Positions 9,701 to 17,345 of a stretch of 64,000 bases of DNA are shown here, in pieces (position 1 is the first letter of the stretch; every line of letters begins with the position of its first letter). The stretch comes from Lachnospiraceae bacterium (lineage in GTDB: Bacteria > Bacillota > Clostridia > Lachnospirales > Lachnospiraceae). The notes under the pieces are model-generated. The model saw only the letters and a list, made by a program, of their open reading frames with translations. It did not search any database and had not been told where the DNA came from. Location: NCBI GenBank assembly GCA_017625255.1, contig JAGALK010000134.1, positions 1-64,000 on the forward strand, read 5' to 3'. Made by a program: the position numbers and the translations under genes.

Positions 9701-12700
9701 ATGGAGAAACCGGCGAAGCATGGTTGTATAGAGACGGTGTAGAAGTTGCCTATACAGATGCTATTAGCTGGAAGATGTCTGACCTTAAAGCGCAGAACAA
9801 CTACATCGCATACTCTATGTGGAGTGATTGGGATTACAAGGGTATAGTCGATGAATTCGAAGTTTACAATGGTCTCTTAACAGCAGAAGAAATTTCAAAG
9901 ATGGCAGAGACAGTTACAAAACCAAGAGTAGATGCAGAACTTGATACAGCAGTAATCGGTTATGCAGATGGAGATAGTGCAGAATCTGTAACACAGAATC
10001 TAACACTTCCAACCACAGGTGCAACAGATAAAGCAGTAACTATTACATGGACATCTGACAATGCAGCAATTACCAAAGATGGTACAGTAGTTCGTCCGTC
10101 TAAGGGTAAAGGTGATAAAACCGTTAATTTAACAGCAACCGTAGCATTTGGTTCTTATAGTGTAACCAAAGAATTTACAGTTACTGTAAAACAAAGTGAT
10201 AAGTATGAGTTTGGTTTATTAACACAGGCTATCACAGCAGCACAGGCTAAATATGATGCAGCAGCAGCATTAAATAAATACTCCAATGCATCTATGAATG
10301 AATTAAAAGCAGCTATAGAAGCAGCAAATGCAGTAGTTACTAAAGATCAGGAAGTTAGCGGTATTGAAGAGATTGAAAATGCTGAAGCAGCAATCAAAGA
10401 AGCAGCAGCGAAAGAATTAGAATTAGCAACATTTGATGAATTGAATGAAAATGCATTAGATGCTTGGTATCCATTAACAGCAGATGCAAATGACGCATCC
10501 GGAAATGGAAAGAATGGTACAGCAACAGGTGTAACATTCGATAGAGATAATGGTGCTACATTCACCACAGGTGGAGCATTAAAGAGCTATATCAGCTTAC
10601 CTACAGATGTTGTAGATAAGAAAGATAAGCTGACACTTTCATTCTGGGCTTTAGATAAAGGCGGAAATGATAAGCAGAATGTATTTGGTTTTGCAAACCA
10701 GACAACTATGTCAGAATGTAAACATTTCTATATCAATACAAGTGATCCGGATGGATACTTCCGCGTAATGATGAATGAAAGAGATTATCGGACAACAGAT
10801 GGTATTGCCGGTGCAAATGCAGGCTTTGAATATCCAAAGAATACATGGGCACAGATTACGGTAGTATTAAATGACAATACTATGGAAGTCTACAAAAATG
10901 GTGTATTGGTAGGAACAGATACACTTACCATGAAAGTATCTAATGTAGGAGATATCAAGATTGCATACATTGGCTCTTGTATTTATGGTGCTAATGGAGA
11001 TAACGACTACAACGGATGTGTAAAAGATTTCCGTATTTACGGTGGAGCATTCGAAGCTTCACAGGTTAAGGAAATCTACAATGAAATGACCAACATCCAG
11101 TTAGGTTATATTGCAGACGACTTAGTAAAAGAAATGAACTTAGGCGAAGGTAATACATTAGCAGTAAATGCTGATTCCATTACACTTCCTACAACAAATG
11201 CTGTATATACAGATGCAGCTATTTCATGGGTATCTGAAAATACAGATGTAATTGCCAATGATGGAACAGTAACATTACCGACATTTGGTACAGAAGAAGA
11301 AGTAACCTTAACAGCTACCATTACATTGAATGGTGAAACAAAAGAAGTAACTGTTAATGCAAAAGTAGCAAAACTTGCAACTGTTAAGTTTGATACAAAC
11401 GGTGGTTCGGGTTCATATGCAAACCAGAGTATCGCATACAATGGTACAGTAGAAGAACCTGCAAAAGCTCCAAACAGATTAGATTACAAATTCAAGTTCT
11501 GGAGTGCAGATGGCGAAAATGCATACGACTTTGCAGCACCTGTAACAGATGTAGATTTAACCTTAACAGCTGTTTGGGAAAGACTTACTTATGAAGTAAC
11601 CTTTAATACAGACGGTGGTTCAGCAGTAGCTTCACAGACTGTAAACAGTGGTGATAAAGCAGCGAAACCAGAAAAAGACCCAACCAGAGATGGTTACAAG
11701 TTCTTAGGCTGGTACGCAGCAGATGCAGCAGATACATTTGACTTTGAAAATACAGTAATTAGAAAAGCTACAACTATCACAGCTAAATGGCTCAAACTCC
11801 ATACAGTAACCTATGATGCAAATGGTGGTATTGCCATTGCAGATCCTGTAATCGTTGAAGACGGTTCTGTAATCGATGCAGCACCTGTAACAAGCAGAAC
11901 AGGTTATACATTCAATTACTGGACATTAAATGGTGAAAAATATGACTTCACAGCACCGGTAACAGGAGATATGACCTTAGTTGCTGATTGGACAATTAAT
12001 AAGTATACCGTAACCTTTGATGCAAATGGTGGAAGCAAGGTAGAATCCGCAACTGTTGATTACAATACAGCAGTAGCAGCTCCTACAGCACCTACAAAGA
12101 CAGGTTATACATTTGCAGGATGGTTATTAGACAAAAAAGCATATGACTTTACAACTCTTGTAACAGAGGATATGACTTTAGTTGCAGACTGGACAATCAA
12201 TGAATATACAGTAACCTTTGATGCAAATGGTGGAAGCAAAGTAGAATCCGCAGCTGTTGAATACAACAAGACAGTAGCAGTTCCTACAGAGCCGGCTAAG
12301 GAAGGCTATACATTTGCAGGATGGTTATTAGACGGAAAAGCATATGACTTTACAACACCGATAACAGATAATATTACATTAACAGCTAAGTGGGATATCA
12401 TTACTTACACAGTAACCTTTGTGGACAGAAATACTACCACAACAGCTGCAACAGATATCACAAAAGGTTATTTAGTAGAAGAAAAAGAACCTGTAAGAGC
12501 AGGATTTATCTTCCAGGGATGGTTTGCTAAAGATGCAAAAGAAGCCTTTGACTTTACAGCACCGGTAACAGGAGACATTACACTTACAGCCGTATGGGAA
12601 ATGGATCCGAATGCGGTTCTCTACACAATTACCTTTATGAATGAAGGTGTTGAATTTGCCAGAGATCAGGTAGTAGTTGGCGGTACAGTGGATGAACCTA

Positions 12701-15087
12701 CAAGCAGACCTGAAAAAGATGGCTATATCTTTGCAGGCTGGACATTAAACGGCGAAGTATATGATTTTGCAACACCAATAACAGGCGATATTGTATTAGA
12801 AGCAGCATGGAATGTGGCAGAAGTAACCGTAACCTTTGATACAGCAGGCGGAATCGAAGTACTTCCAATCACTGTAAACTACGGTGATGCAGTAACCGCA
12901 CCTGTAACCAGCAAGGCAGGTCATACATTCACAGGCTGGACATTAGATGGAAAAGCATATGATTTTGCAGCACCGGTAACTACAGATATTACATTAGTAG
13001 CTACATGGACAATTAACAGCTATACTGTAACCTTTGATGCAAATGGCGGAAGCGCTGTAGACTCCGTAACCGTTGTATACAACACAACAGTTAGCAAGCC
13101 GGCAGCTCCAACCAGAACTGACTATATCTTCAAAGGCTGGTTCGTAGATGGAAAAGCTTATGACTTTGCAACACCGGTAACAGCAGATATTACAATTACA
13201 GCACAGTGGAAACCAGATACAGCAAAAGAAATCGCAGCATTATCTGCATTACTTACAGAAGTAGGTGCCTTAGATATGGCAGACTACACAGAAGAAAGCT
13301 GGAATCCGGTACAGAAAGCAATTGTTGCAGCAGGTAATGTAATTACTGACGAAGAAGCAACAAAAGCAGAAGTAAACGCAGTAATCGCAAAATTACAAGC
13401 AGCTAAAGATGGTTTAGTAACTGTTGAATCTGTAGAAAAAGCAGAAGCAACTACAGAATTAACAGCAACTGTAGAAGAAGCAAAAGTAGCTATCGGTGGC
13501 TTAAAAGAAGCAGATTACACAGCAGAAAGCTGGAAAGCAGTAACAGATGCTATTGCAGCAGCAGAAGCCGTATTAGCAGATGCAAATGCAACCTCTAAAG
13601 ATATTCAGGCAGCAAATGCTCCAATCGCAGCAGCAATAGAAGGTTTAACAACTGTTGCAGAAGTTGAGGAAGCAGCAGCTAAGACAGCCGCTACAGAAGA
13701 GTTGAAAGAAGCCATCGCAGCAGCAGAAGAGCTTGCAGCAGCAAACTACACAGCTGCAACATGGGCGAAGGTAGACGAAGCTGTTGAAGCAGCGAAAGCT
13801 GTATTAGCAAATGAAGCAGCTGTTTCTACAGAACTGAAGGCAGCAGCAGAAGCTATCACAGCAGCCATTGATGCATTAGTAACAGAAGAAGAAGTCTTCA
13901 ACAGAAAAGAAGCAAAAGAAGATGTAACAGATGCTATAGCAAAAGCAGAAGCATTGAAAGAAGCTGACTACACAGCAGACAGCTATAAGGCAGTAAAAGA
14001 TGCCATTACAGCAGCAAAGGCACTCTTAGCAGATGACAATGCTAAAATTGCTGATTTTGAAGCAGCAGTAGCTGATATCAAAGCAGCAGTAAATGCATTG
14101 GTAACTGTAGAAGAAGCAGCAAAAGCAGCAGCAGGCGAAGCATTAACAGCAGCCATTGCAGATACAGAAAAACTTGTAGAAGCAGATTACACAGCAGACA
14201 GCTTTAAAGTAGTTGCAGGAGCTGTTGAAGCAGCAAAAGCTGTATTAGCAGATGCTAACGCAACAGCCGCAGACCTTGAAGCAGCCAAAGCAGCGATTGA
14301 AACAGCTGTAGCCGGATTAGTAACGGTAGCAGAAGTTGAAAAAGCAGCAGCAATGGAAAGCTTAAAGGCAGTAATTGCAAACGCAGAAGGCTTAAAAGAA
14401 GCAGATTACACAGCAGAAAGCTGGAAAGCAGTAGCTGATGCATTAGCAGCAGCAAAGGCAATCACAGCAGAAGCAGCAACAGCTGATATCAAGACAGCAG
14501 AGGCAAACTTAACAACAGCAGTGAGTGCATTACAGAAGCCGGTTGTAGTGGTTCCACAGGAAGTAAAAGTAAGCAGTATTACAATTACAACCAAGGCACC
14601 TAAGATTGCAGCAGGCAAGAAAGTAACATTAGAAACTGTAGTAGGACCTGAAAATGCAGCTAACAAAGCACTTGTATGGACATCCTCCAATGAAAGCTTA
14701 GCAACTGTAGCAAACGGAGTAGTAACCACCAACAAGAAAGCTGGCGGCAAGACAGTAACTATTACAGCAACCGCAGCAGACGGAAGCGGAGCAACAGCAT
14801 CTGTGAAAGTCAAGATTATGAAACATGCGGTTAAGAAGATTACCTTAAAAGCAGCTAAAACCGTAAAACCTGGTAAGACAACAAAAGTAAAAGCAACCAT
14901 TAAGACAACCGGTAAGAAGGTAAATAAGACATTGGTATGGACATCTTCTAATGAAGCATGGGCAACCGTAAACAGCAAGGGCGTTGTAAAAGCCGCTAAG
15001 ACTGCAAAAGGTAAGACTGTAACCATCACAGCAACATCTACCGATGGTACAAACAAGAAAGCAAAAGTTAAGATTAAGATTAAATAA
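3748..15087 (+). CDS. Main body of giant secreted LamG / Big / InlB-repeat / FIVAR / Big_2 surface protein
   Basis: About 3,780 residues in frame with 2497-3735; the 3748 start is only the first ATG after the stop and has no Shine-Dalgarno site. Modules by nucleotide range: LamG remainder (to 4160), aBig_2, a DNRLRE-like domain (about 4446-5090, with FDVTDWIKE), Ig-like modules including Big_4 types (about 5095-5800), an ITNHRISW-containing module (5810-6530), aBig_2, LamG (6835-7440), aBig_2, Ig-like modules, a second ITNHKISW module (8210-9000), LamG (9230-9890), aBig_2, LamG (10440-11090), aBig_2, nine InlB-B/Flg_new repeats (11376-13215, FDANGG and YTFAGW motifs), six FIVAR-type helical repeats (13215-14540, ADYTAESW motif), and two lysine-rich Big_2 domains (14560-15087). 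No LPXTG motif or C-terminal membrane anchor is present; the basic Big_2 tail may hold it to the wall. A role in glycan binding or adhesion is inferred. Without readthrough this part would lack both a start and a signal peptide. Confidence 0.75.
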   Translation: MWYKPTGTANWGMPVLFMGYGNPAYECWYAINGDGGNYRTWHNVPESWAQNCTTLSATQNEWHHLVLTQSDSGVNVYLNGVLKKNCSEVTTNLLAGDLQTVYIGANYWDNPFDGIVDDVTVYNTEIGADDIAAEYFAELTDAEKKAYVKAAIDAVFYTPVDTALVTTDIDVKVGDTTVATVAFDSSDDTILTDDGVIANTAPKYATTVQMTPVVTYNETEYTDWVDAYEVTIEQPTTIGVNIMGSTQWNCNNPGVNGTEKDYSYNLSTKFAPSGDQTEGDERHAAYVKNDTASGTSITAMGGDRVAGMQFSLEDLADVNSKDIKSAKLQVHVVKTHTQFKSEKAKLGLFQVASDTDFTADNFFATESNYSAKDGYGYDKTIYSEEWLNASTANANVTFDVTDWIKESVAANETVANYRLQVVMVNAFVMGAGDSNNKPKLIITYKNEEEIAADLKTAIEDTLLGENESFDYITEDLVFETPIDYYADVTYTPADPSVIDADGKIVGELDGRTTSIHVVAKDGETEVYNKTIDVTLATNATVKFLKKDSEDTVYATENITELKVGDNYTYELSDSYKLYTDGNGIPYAPDATEKSIPTLGDASDNVIAFYYEEAEITEITAPTVYAIDGNAPILPKTATAYYGNVGSKTVDVTWNAPESYEVGETDVTGTVDGADLDATVKVVVYECDAAGTEEAVTVGEGESRPYYAFAGKGQYGGELMMSFDITPSGTAEIPVLYRDKTVESDDDQYGQSRIDLRFANGTFKAYKDSASKHVELGTYTNGKTYRAVITTNTAEETYDITLYDLETGDVVGQASDYGYRNTTDANGLTGYTVTDTTKGGYITNHRISWISGYATQVVESYIDGEAVAFKTVTTKELPGTYTAAPAATYTAEDGPVYYYDATQSGWVDDNATAAAGETVTYKAVYIDEKTYINNGKDAITAALKDGILGTNTYASRVRSDLNLLDEVEGYEAATIVWASSNTKQISDDGKLQSTVVPGTEVTMTAYVQYNGETVYPIDVITVKVTGTAAVAETGNKYDFNNGIGDAVAVVKGLGDYAISESDYVTGRSGKDGDKALNLNAAFGLELPYYNLGSNWSVSLWYNPNSKTIDWPHPLLFVGYDNPQKWVGVAGLNGGSTTDDPYQIWHHNENSNNVEYAYVSPDMDGWNYITMTQSGSTIYVYVDGELHTTMTDMSEMLNGVNQTIYIGANVWDTSYAGWVDDVTVYNKTLTADEILAAYVADLSDEERVAFIESKLAETAFLNKNASLDYVTGDLYMPSNIGGVEITWTSTNEEVISTDGKVSVEAGDEITLTATAKYNGEVLDFAAPISYTVTTATTATINFVDSEGNELADSVTVEDLKVGAEYTYTVATDKNVITLEGGSRYVPDTENEDYNLTIATLAATGNEVNVIYRKVEITSIKALNTVYVIDGNTPIFPETVTAVMDDDSEMTVDVTWIQTPSDWKVGDNTVEGTVVGFADGAEVTLHVYACDESVADFTATSTDTNGMEYKNLNRGYQGVIASEFDVITTDPNTKAFNAALIYFDKANNGWTGAAQTHWAGQNTNYYFLVRAGKGDNSGDAANYPLTQTEDAVAYDPAKKYHVRFVMNSTNGSYGEYRVFVTDYATGIEKEISDPNATTIFRYYEDGIIENIGFGGRGYSITNHKISWLSGYATKTINFVDAEGKTLKAAVSTKELPGTLTIADGEVPEVINVDGTAYVISTKGWVVDGAVDTEATSVTGVADKESVYKAVYKEAAFIGQAETVTAETLTGKVPDALPSTVKVEYEGDVFVNESVTWALNAEEFNVADGTKVTVTGTLASDNEVTATVTVNHAYLLADYTFDETTTTTVDETEVITYVDDTGKHADATPNGTVTVVDGLVGKAISLPGGSKGAGNVKLPNNLLVEGDKVQNNFTVSFYTARETQGSTAKQDNSFAVTLHGDTTSNYYGFINKNAQYRVEYRKGGNTDVLGANTTPSVSGDWIHVAIVTNGETGEAWLYRDGVEVAYTDAISWKMSDLKAQNNYIAYSMWSDWDYKGIVDEFEVYNGLLTAEEISKMAETVTKPRVDAELDTAVIGYADGDSAESVTQNLTLPTTGATDKAVTITWTSDNAAITKDGTVVRPSKGKGDKTVNLTATVAFGSYSVTKEFTVTVKQSDKYEFGLLTQAITAAQAKYDAAAALNKYSNASMNELKAAIEAANAVVTKDQEVSGIEEIENAEAAIKEAAAKELELATFDELNENALDAWYPLTADANDASGNGKNGTATGVTFDRDNGATFTTGGALKSYISLPTDVVDKKDKLTLSFWALDKGGNDKQNVFGFANQTTMSECKHFYINTSDPDGYFRVMMNERDYRTTDGIAGANAGFEYPKNTWAQITVVLNDNTMEVYKNGVLVGTDTLTMKVSNVGDIKIAYIGSCIYGANGDNDYNGCVKDFRIYGGAFEASQVKEIYNEMTNIQLGYIADDLVKEMNLGEGNTLAVNADSITLPTTNAVYTDAAISWVSENTDVIANDGTVTLPTFGTEEEVTLTATITLNGETKEVTVNAKVAKLATVKFDTNGGSGSYANQSIAYNGTVEEPAKAPNRLDYKFKFWSADGENAYDFAAPVTDVDLTLTAVWERLTYEVTFNTDGGSAVASQTVNSGDKAAKPEKDPTRDGYKFLGWYAADAADTFDFENTVIRKATTITAKWLKLHTVTYDANGGIAIADPVIVEDGSVIDAAPVTSRTGYTFNYWTLNGEKYDFTAPVTGDMTLVADWTINKYTVTFDANGGSKVESATVDYNTAVAAPTAPTKTGYTFAGWLLDKKAYDFTTLVTEDMTLVADWTINEYTVTFDANGGSKVESAAVEYNKTVAVPTEPAKEGYTFAGWLLDGKAYDFTTPITDNITLTAKWDIITYTVTFVDRNTTTTAATDITKGYLVEEKEPVRAGFIFQGWFAKDAKEAFDFTAPVTGDITLTAVWEMDPNAVLYTITFMNEGVEFARDQVVVGGTVDEPTSRPEKDGYIFAGWTLNGEVYDFATPITGDIVLEAAWNVAEVTVTFDTAGGIEVLPITVNYGDAVTAPVTSKAGHTFTGWTLDGKAYDFAAPVTTDITLVATWTINSYTVTFDANGGSAVDSVTVVYNTTVSKPAAPTRTDYIFKGWFVDGKAYDFATPVTADITITAQWKPDTAKEIAALSALLTEVGALDMADYTEESWNPVQKAIVAAGNVITDEEATKAEVNAVIAKLQAAKDGLVTVESVEKAEATTELTATVEEAKVAIGGLKEADYTAESWKAVTDAIAAAEAVLADANATSKDIQAANAPIAAAIEGLTTVAEVEEAAAKTAATEELKEAIAAAEELAAANYTAATWAKVDEAVEAAKAVLANEAAVSTELKAAAEAITAAIDALVTEEEVFNRKEAKEDVTDAIAKAEALKEADYTADSYKAVKDAITAAKALLADDNAKIADFEAAVADIKAAVNALVTVEEAAKAAAGEALTAAIADTEKLVEADYTADSFKVVAGAVEAAKAVLADANATAADLEAAKAAIETAVAGLVTVAEVEKAAAMESLKAVIANAEGLKEADYTAESWKAVADALAAAKAITAEAATADIKTAEANLTTAVSALQKPVVVVPQEVKVSSITITTKAPKIAAGKKVTLETVVGPENAANKALVWTSSNESLATVANGVVTTNKKAGGKTVTITATAADGSGATASVKVKIMKHAVKKITLKAAKTVKPGKTTKVKATIKTTGKKVNKTLVWTSSNEAWATVNSKGVVKAAKTAKGKTVTITATSTDGTNKKAKVKIKIK

Positions 15088-15106
15088 TCCTGTCTTACAA
15101 CAGCAG

Positions 15107-15135
15107 AATCCGGACTCTTAGGAGTCCGGATTTTT
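15107..15135 (+). terminator. Rho-independent terminator of the giant gene
   Basis: AATCCGGACTC (15107-15117) and GAGTCCGGATT (15122-15132) form a strong stem followed by TTTTT, 20 bases after the stop codon. Confidence 0.85.
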
Positions 15136-15140
15136 ATTAC

Positions 15141-15170
15141 AAAAAAAGCCCCATCCTATTGTGGATGGGG
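15141..15170 (-). terminator. Terminator of the minus-strand Rpn gene
   Basis: CCCCATCC (15149-15156) pairs with GGATGGGG (15163-15170). Read on the minus strand the stem is followed by CTTTTTTT. It is the same hairpin family as 404-432 and 1802-1830. Confidence 0.75.
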
Positions 15171-15187
15171 TGATTTAAAAATGAGTT

Positions 15188-16201
15188 TTAATTGTCTTCT
15201 AAGATATTTTTCACCTCTTCTGGCGTAAGCATACATAGTATGGAAATCTGTTCGATATCTATACCTTTTTGAAACATATTTTTTGCAATAGCTTTTTGCT
15301 CTTCTTTGCGTCCTTTTTGAAGCCCTTCTTGAATACCTTTCTGAATACCTTTTTCTAATCCCCTTTCAAGTACTACATCGCTTAAATTACACATTCTATC
15401 TATTCGCCTCCTTGTCTCTGTGGTCATTTCCATATTATATTTTTTTACCAGCTTTTCTTTTTTAATCTGGCTTTGCTCATCTGCAAGCAAATCTTCTAAC
15501 ATGGCAATCAGAGTATTTTTAGATTCTTCTAAATTTTTTACTTTCCTAATGCGAATTACTACACCGCACATTTTATCAAGTTCAGGAAATGTATACTCAT
15601 TTCCATAAAGCGTTTTATTCACAAGGGATAGCTTATGTATAGATTCTTCGCCGTCTGTTGCATCCATACATATCCAGATGCTATACACTTTTTTGATATT
15701 ATCATACTCACTGTTGATAAATTCGATTCCCTTTTGTGAAGAAATCAATCTTGCCAGATAAAATACAATCCGATTTTCAAGATGGTATGTCAGGGTGCTT
15801 ACAGAGCTGGATTTTTGAGCTTCTACATTTATAATTACTTTTATCTGGCTCGTCTTTATATACAGCGCACACTTAATATCAAATGTAATATAGCCTTCAT
15901 TGAGCACGGCATCTTCTGTCTGTAAAATTTCCACTTTTCCTGCTTTTTTCACATTTGTCATTCCCGGGTCGATAGCCACAGACGATATTTCAATACGGTT
16001 TTTATCAAGACAATTTATAATTTCATCAACGGAAAGTCCTTCCACTTCTTCTACCGTATGTTCTAATATTCTCGCAAGAATCTGCGGGTCTGCGAGAAGC
16101 TCTTTCACATTTTTATCATATTTTGCTTTGTCTCTTTCCATGGCATCCATGGATGTGTTTAAATGTGTATTGGTTTTAATGACCGCTTCGTCATTTTTCA
16201 T
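15188..16201 (-). CDS. Rpn-family recombination-promoting nuclease / PD-(D/E)XK putative transposase (inverted copy)
   Basis: This 337-residue paralogue is very similar along its whole length to the product of 680-1789 and inverted relative to it. It has the same N-terminal nuclease domain, the KKEKLVKKYNMEM hinge and the same C-terminal SILCMLTPEEV tail. Its E/G/Q/K repeat tract is about 30 residues shorter. The start is ATG 16199-16201 (minus strand) with GGAGGAG just upstream. Family members cut DNA and raise recombination; the cellular role here is unknown. About 90 bases of leader and the terminator hairpin are also shared with the other copy, so the repeated unit extends beyond the coding region. 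Confidence 0.8.
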   Translation of the reverse strand: MKNDEAVIKTNTHLNTSMDAMERDKAKYDKNVKELLADPQILARILEHTVEEVEGLSVDEIINCLDKNRIEISSVAIDPGMTNVKKAGKVEILQTEDAVLNEGYITFDIKCALYIKTSQIKVIINVEAQKSSSVSTLTYHLENRIVFYLARLISSQKGIEFINSEYDNIKKVYSIWICMDATDGEESIHKLSLVNKTLYGNEYTFPELDKMCGVVIRIRKVKNLEESKNTLIAMLEDLLADEQSQIKKEKLVKKYNMEMTTETRRRIDRMCNLSDVVLERGLEKGIQKGIQEGLQKGRKEEQKAIAKNMFQKGIDIEQISILCMLTPEEVKNILEDN

Positions 16202-16205
16202 CGGC

Positions 16206-16245
16206 ACTCCTCCTTATATGGCAGGAGTATTTCAGAATCTCCTGC
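16206..16245 (-). promoter_or_regulatory. Leader hairpin of the inverted Rpn gene
   Basis: GCAGGAG (16221-16227) and CTCCTGC (16239-16245) form a 7-bp stem next to the Shine-Dalgarno site (complement of 16206-16214). As in the other copy, ACTCCT can alternatively pair with the AGGAGT of the Shine-Dalgarno region. The similarity of the two leaders continues outward to about 16293. Confidence 0.4.
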
Positions 16246-16473
16246 TTTTGTAAATGTATGGGACTTAAAAGCATGAATCTTCTGAAACCAAGAAAAAGCT
16301 TTACGAGAGCTTTCTTTTGGATGTATGACAACTTAAAAACAGATTGTTTTAGATTTGTTTGTTGAATTTATGCTTTTTTCGATTATAACATGGGCGTTTT
16401 GGGGATACAAGAGTAAATGCTAACTTTTCATAGATCATAATTAATACAGTTCCCAAAAGTACCTCAAAAAATA

Positions 16474-16502
16474 TTGTTTTTTTTGTATGTTCTGGATATA
16501 CT
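16474..16502 (+). promoter_or_regulatory. Sigma-A-type promoter of sfsA
   Basis: TTGTTT (16474-16479), a 17-base spacer and TATACT (16497-16502), 26 bases before the sfsA ATG. Confidence 0.55.
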
Positions 16503-16528
16503 AAAAAGAAATGTAATGGAGATAGAAA

Positions 16529-17188
16529 ATGCAATATAAAAACACCATCCAAGCAGTTTTTTGCAATCGTCCGAACCGTTTTATCGCTAATGTATGCATT
16601 GACGGCAAGCTAGAAACTGTTCATGTAAAAAATACTGGTCGATGTAGGGAGCTGCTTTTACCGGATGCAAAAGTAACTTTAGAAGTATCCGATAATCCTA
16701 ATCGTAAGACCAGATACGATTTGATTTCTGTATATAAAAATGGTTTGGGCTGGGTAAATATCGATAGTCAGGCACCAAATAAATTGACATTGGAATGGCT
16801 AAAACAGCAAAATTACACTTGTATAAAACCAGAATATAAATATGGCGATTCCCGTATAGATTTTTATATGGAAAAAAACGAAGAAAAATACTTGATGGAA
16901 GTCAAAGGCTGTACCTTAGAGGCAGATGGCATAGGTTATTTTCCCGATGCGCCTACAGAGCGAGGAATAAAGCATTTGCATGAGCTTACAAAAGCAGCAA
17001 AAATAGGATATCATTGTACGGTAGCCTTTGTGATTCAAATGGAAGGAATAAAGGAAGTTCGTCCAAATACAAAGACACATCCGGAATTTAAAACCGCATT
17101 AGAAGCAGCAAAGGAAGCAGGAGTAAAAGTTTTGTTTTTATGCTGTAAGGTGACAGAAAATAGTCTTGAAATCATGGACAGCATCTAA
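16529..17188 (+). CDS. sfsA: SfsA family DNA/RNA nuclease (sugar fermentation stimulation protein)
   Basis: The 219-residue product matches SfsA, which is about 230 residues in E. coli. SfsA joins an N-terminal OB-like nucleic-acid-binding domain (here FIANVCIDG, HVKNTGRCRELL) to a C-terminal PD-(D/E)XK-like nuclease domain (here YGDSRIDFYME, YLMEVKGCTLE, FPDAPTERGIKHL). The Asp of RIDF and the Glu-Val-Lys of MEVKG fit the nuclease signature. It is monocistronic, with its own promoter and terminator. The weak Shine-Dalgarno site (TGGAG) is the only doubtful point about the start. The physiological role of the family remains unclear. Confidence 0.9.
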   Translation: MQYKNTIQAVFCNRPNRFIANVCIDGKLETVHVKNTGRCRELLLPDAKVTLEVSDNPNRKTRYDLISVYKNGLGWVNIDSQAPNKLTLEWLKQQNYTCIKPEYKYGDSRIDFYMEKNEEKYLMEVKGCTLEADGIGYFPDAPTERGIKHLHELTKAAKIGYHCTVAFVIQMEGIKEVRPNTKTHPEFKTALEAAKEAGVKVLFLCCKVTENSLEIMDSI

Positions 17189-17216
17189 GCCAAAACGCTT
17201 AGGTGCTGTTTTTTTG
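17178..17216 (+). terminator. Terminator of sfsA overlapping its stop codon
   Basis: ACAGCATCTAAGC (17178-17190) pairs with GCTTAGGTGCTGT (17197-17209, one G-T wobble), followed by a run of T. The sfsA stop codon lies in the 5' arm. Confidence 0.85.
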
Positions 17217-17245
17217 CTATTTTTACCTGAATATACAATAGTCTA

Positions 17246-17266
17246 TACAACTGTCTTGTCAGCTCC
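17246..17266. promoter_or_regulatory. Candidate NiaR operator
   Basis: CTGTCTTGTCAG (17251-17262) differs at two bases from the self-complementary core CTGTCTAGACAG that I recall for Firmicutes NiaR sites. It overlaps the -35 box of the nad promoter, and the operon itself encodes a NiaR-type repressor. The site is inferred from memory of the motif and its position. Confidence 0.45.
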
Positions 17267-17284
17267 AATAATCTGTGCTATAAT
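17256..17284 (+). promoter_or_regulatory. Promoter of the nadA-nadB-nadC-niaR operon
   Basis: TTGTCA (17256-17261), a 17-base spacer and a perfect TATAAT (17279-17284), about 60 bases before nadA. Confidence 0.75.
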
Positions 17285-17345
17285 GCCATTTATATTTTGT
17301 TATAAAGATACCAGATAAAGGCAGAGTATCTGCCGGGAGGGAAAA

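Noticed and set aside
14255..15056. Antisense frames across the FIVAR and Big_2 region
   Set aside because: Biased codons (GCA, GTA, AAA) leave the opposite strand open; there are no start signals and the sense protein is clearly real.
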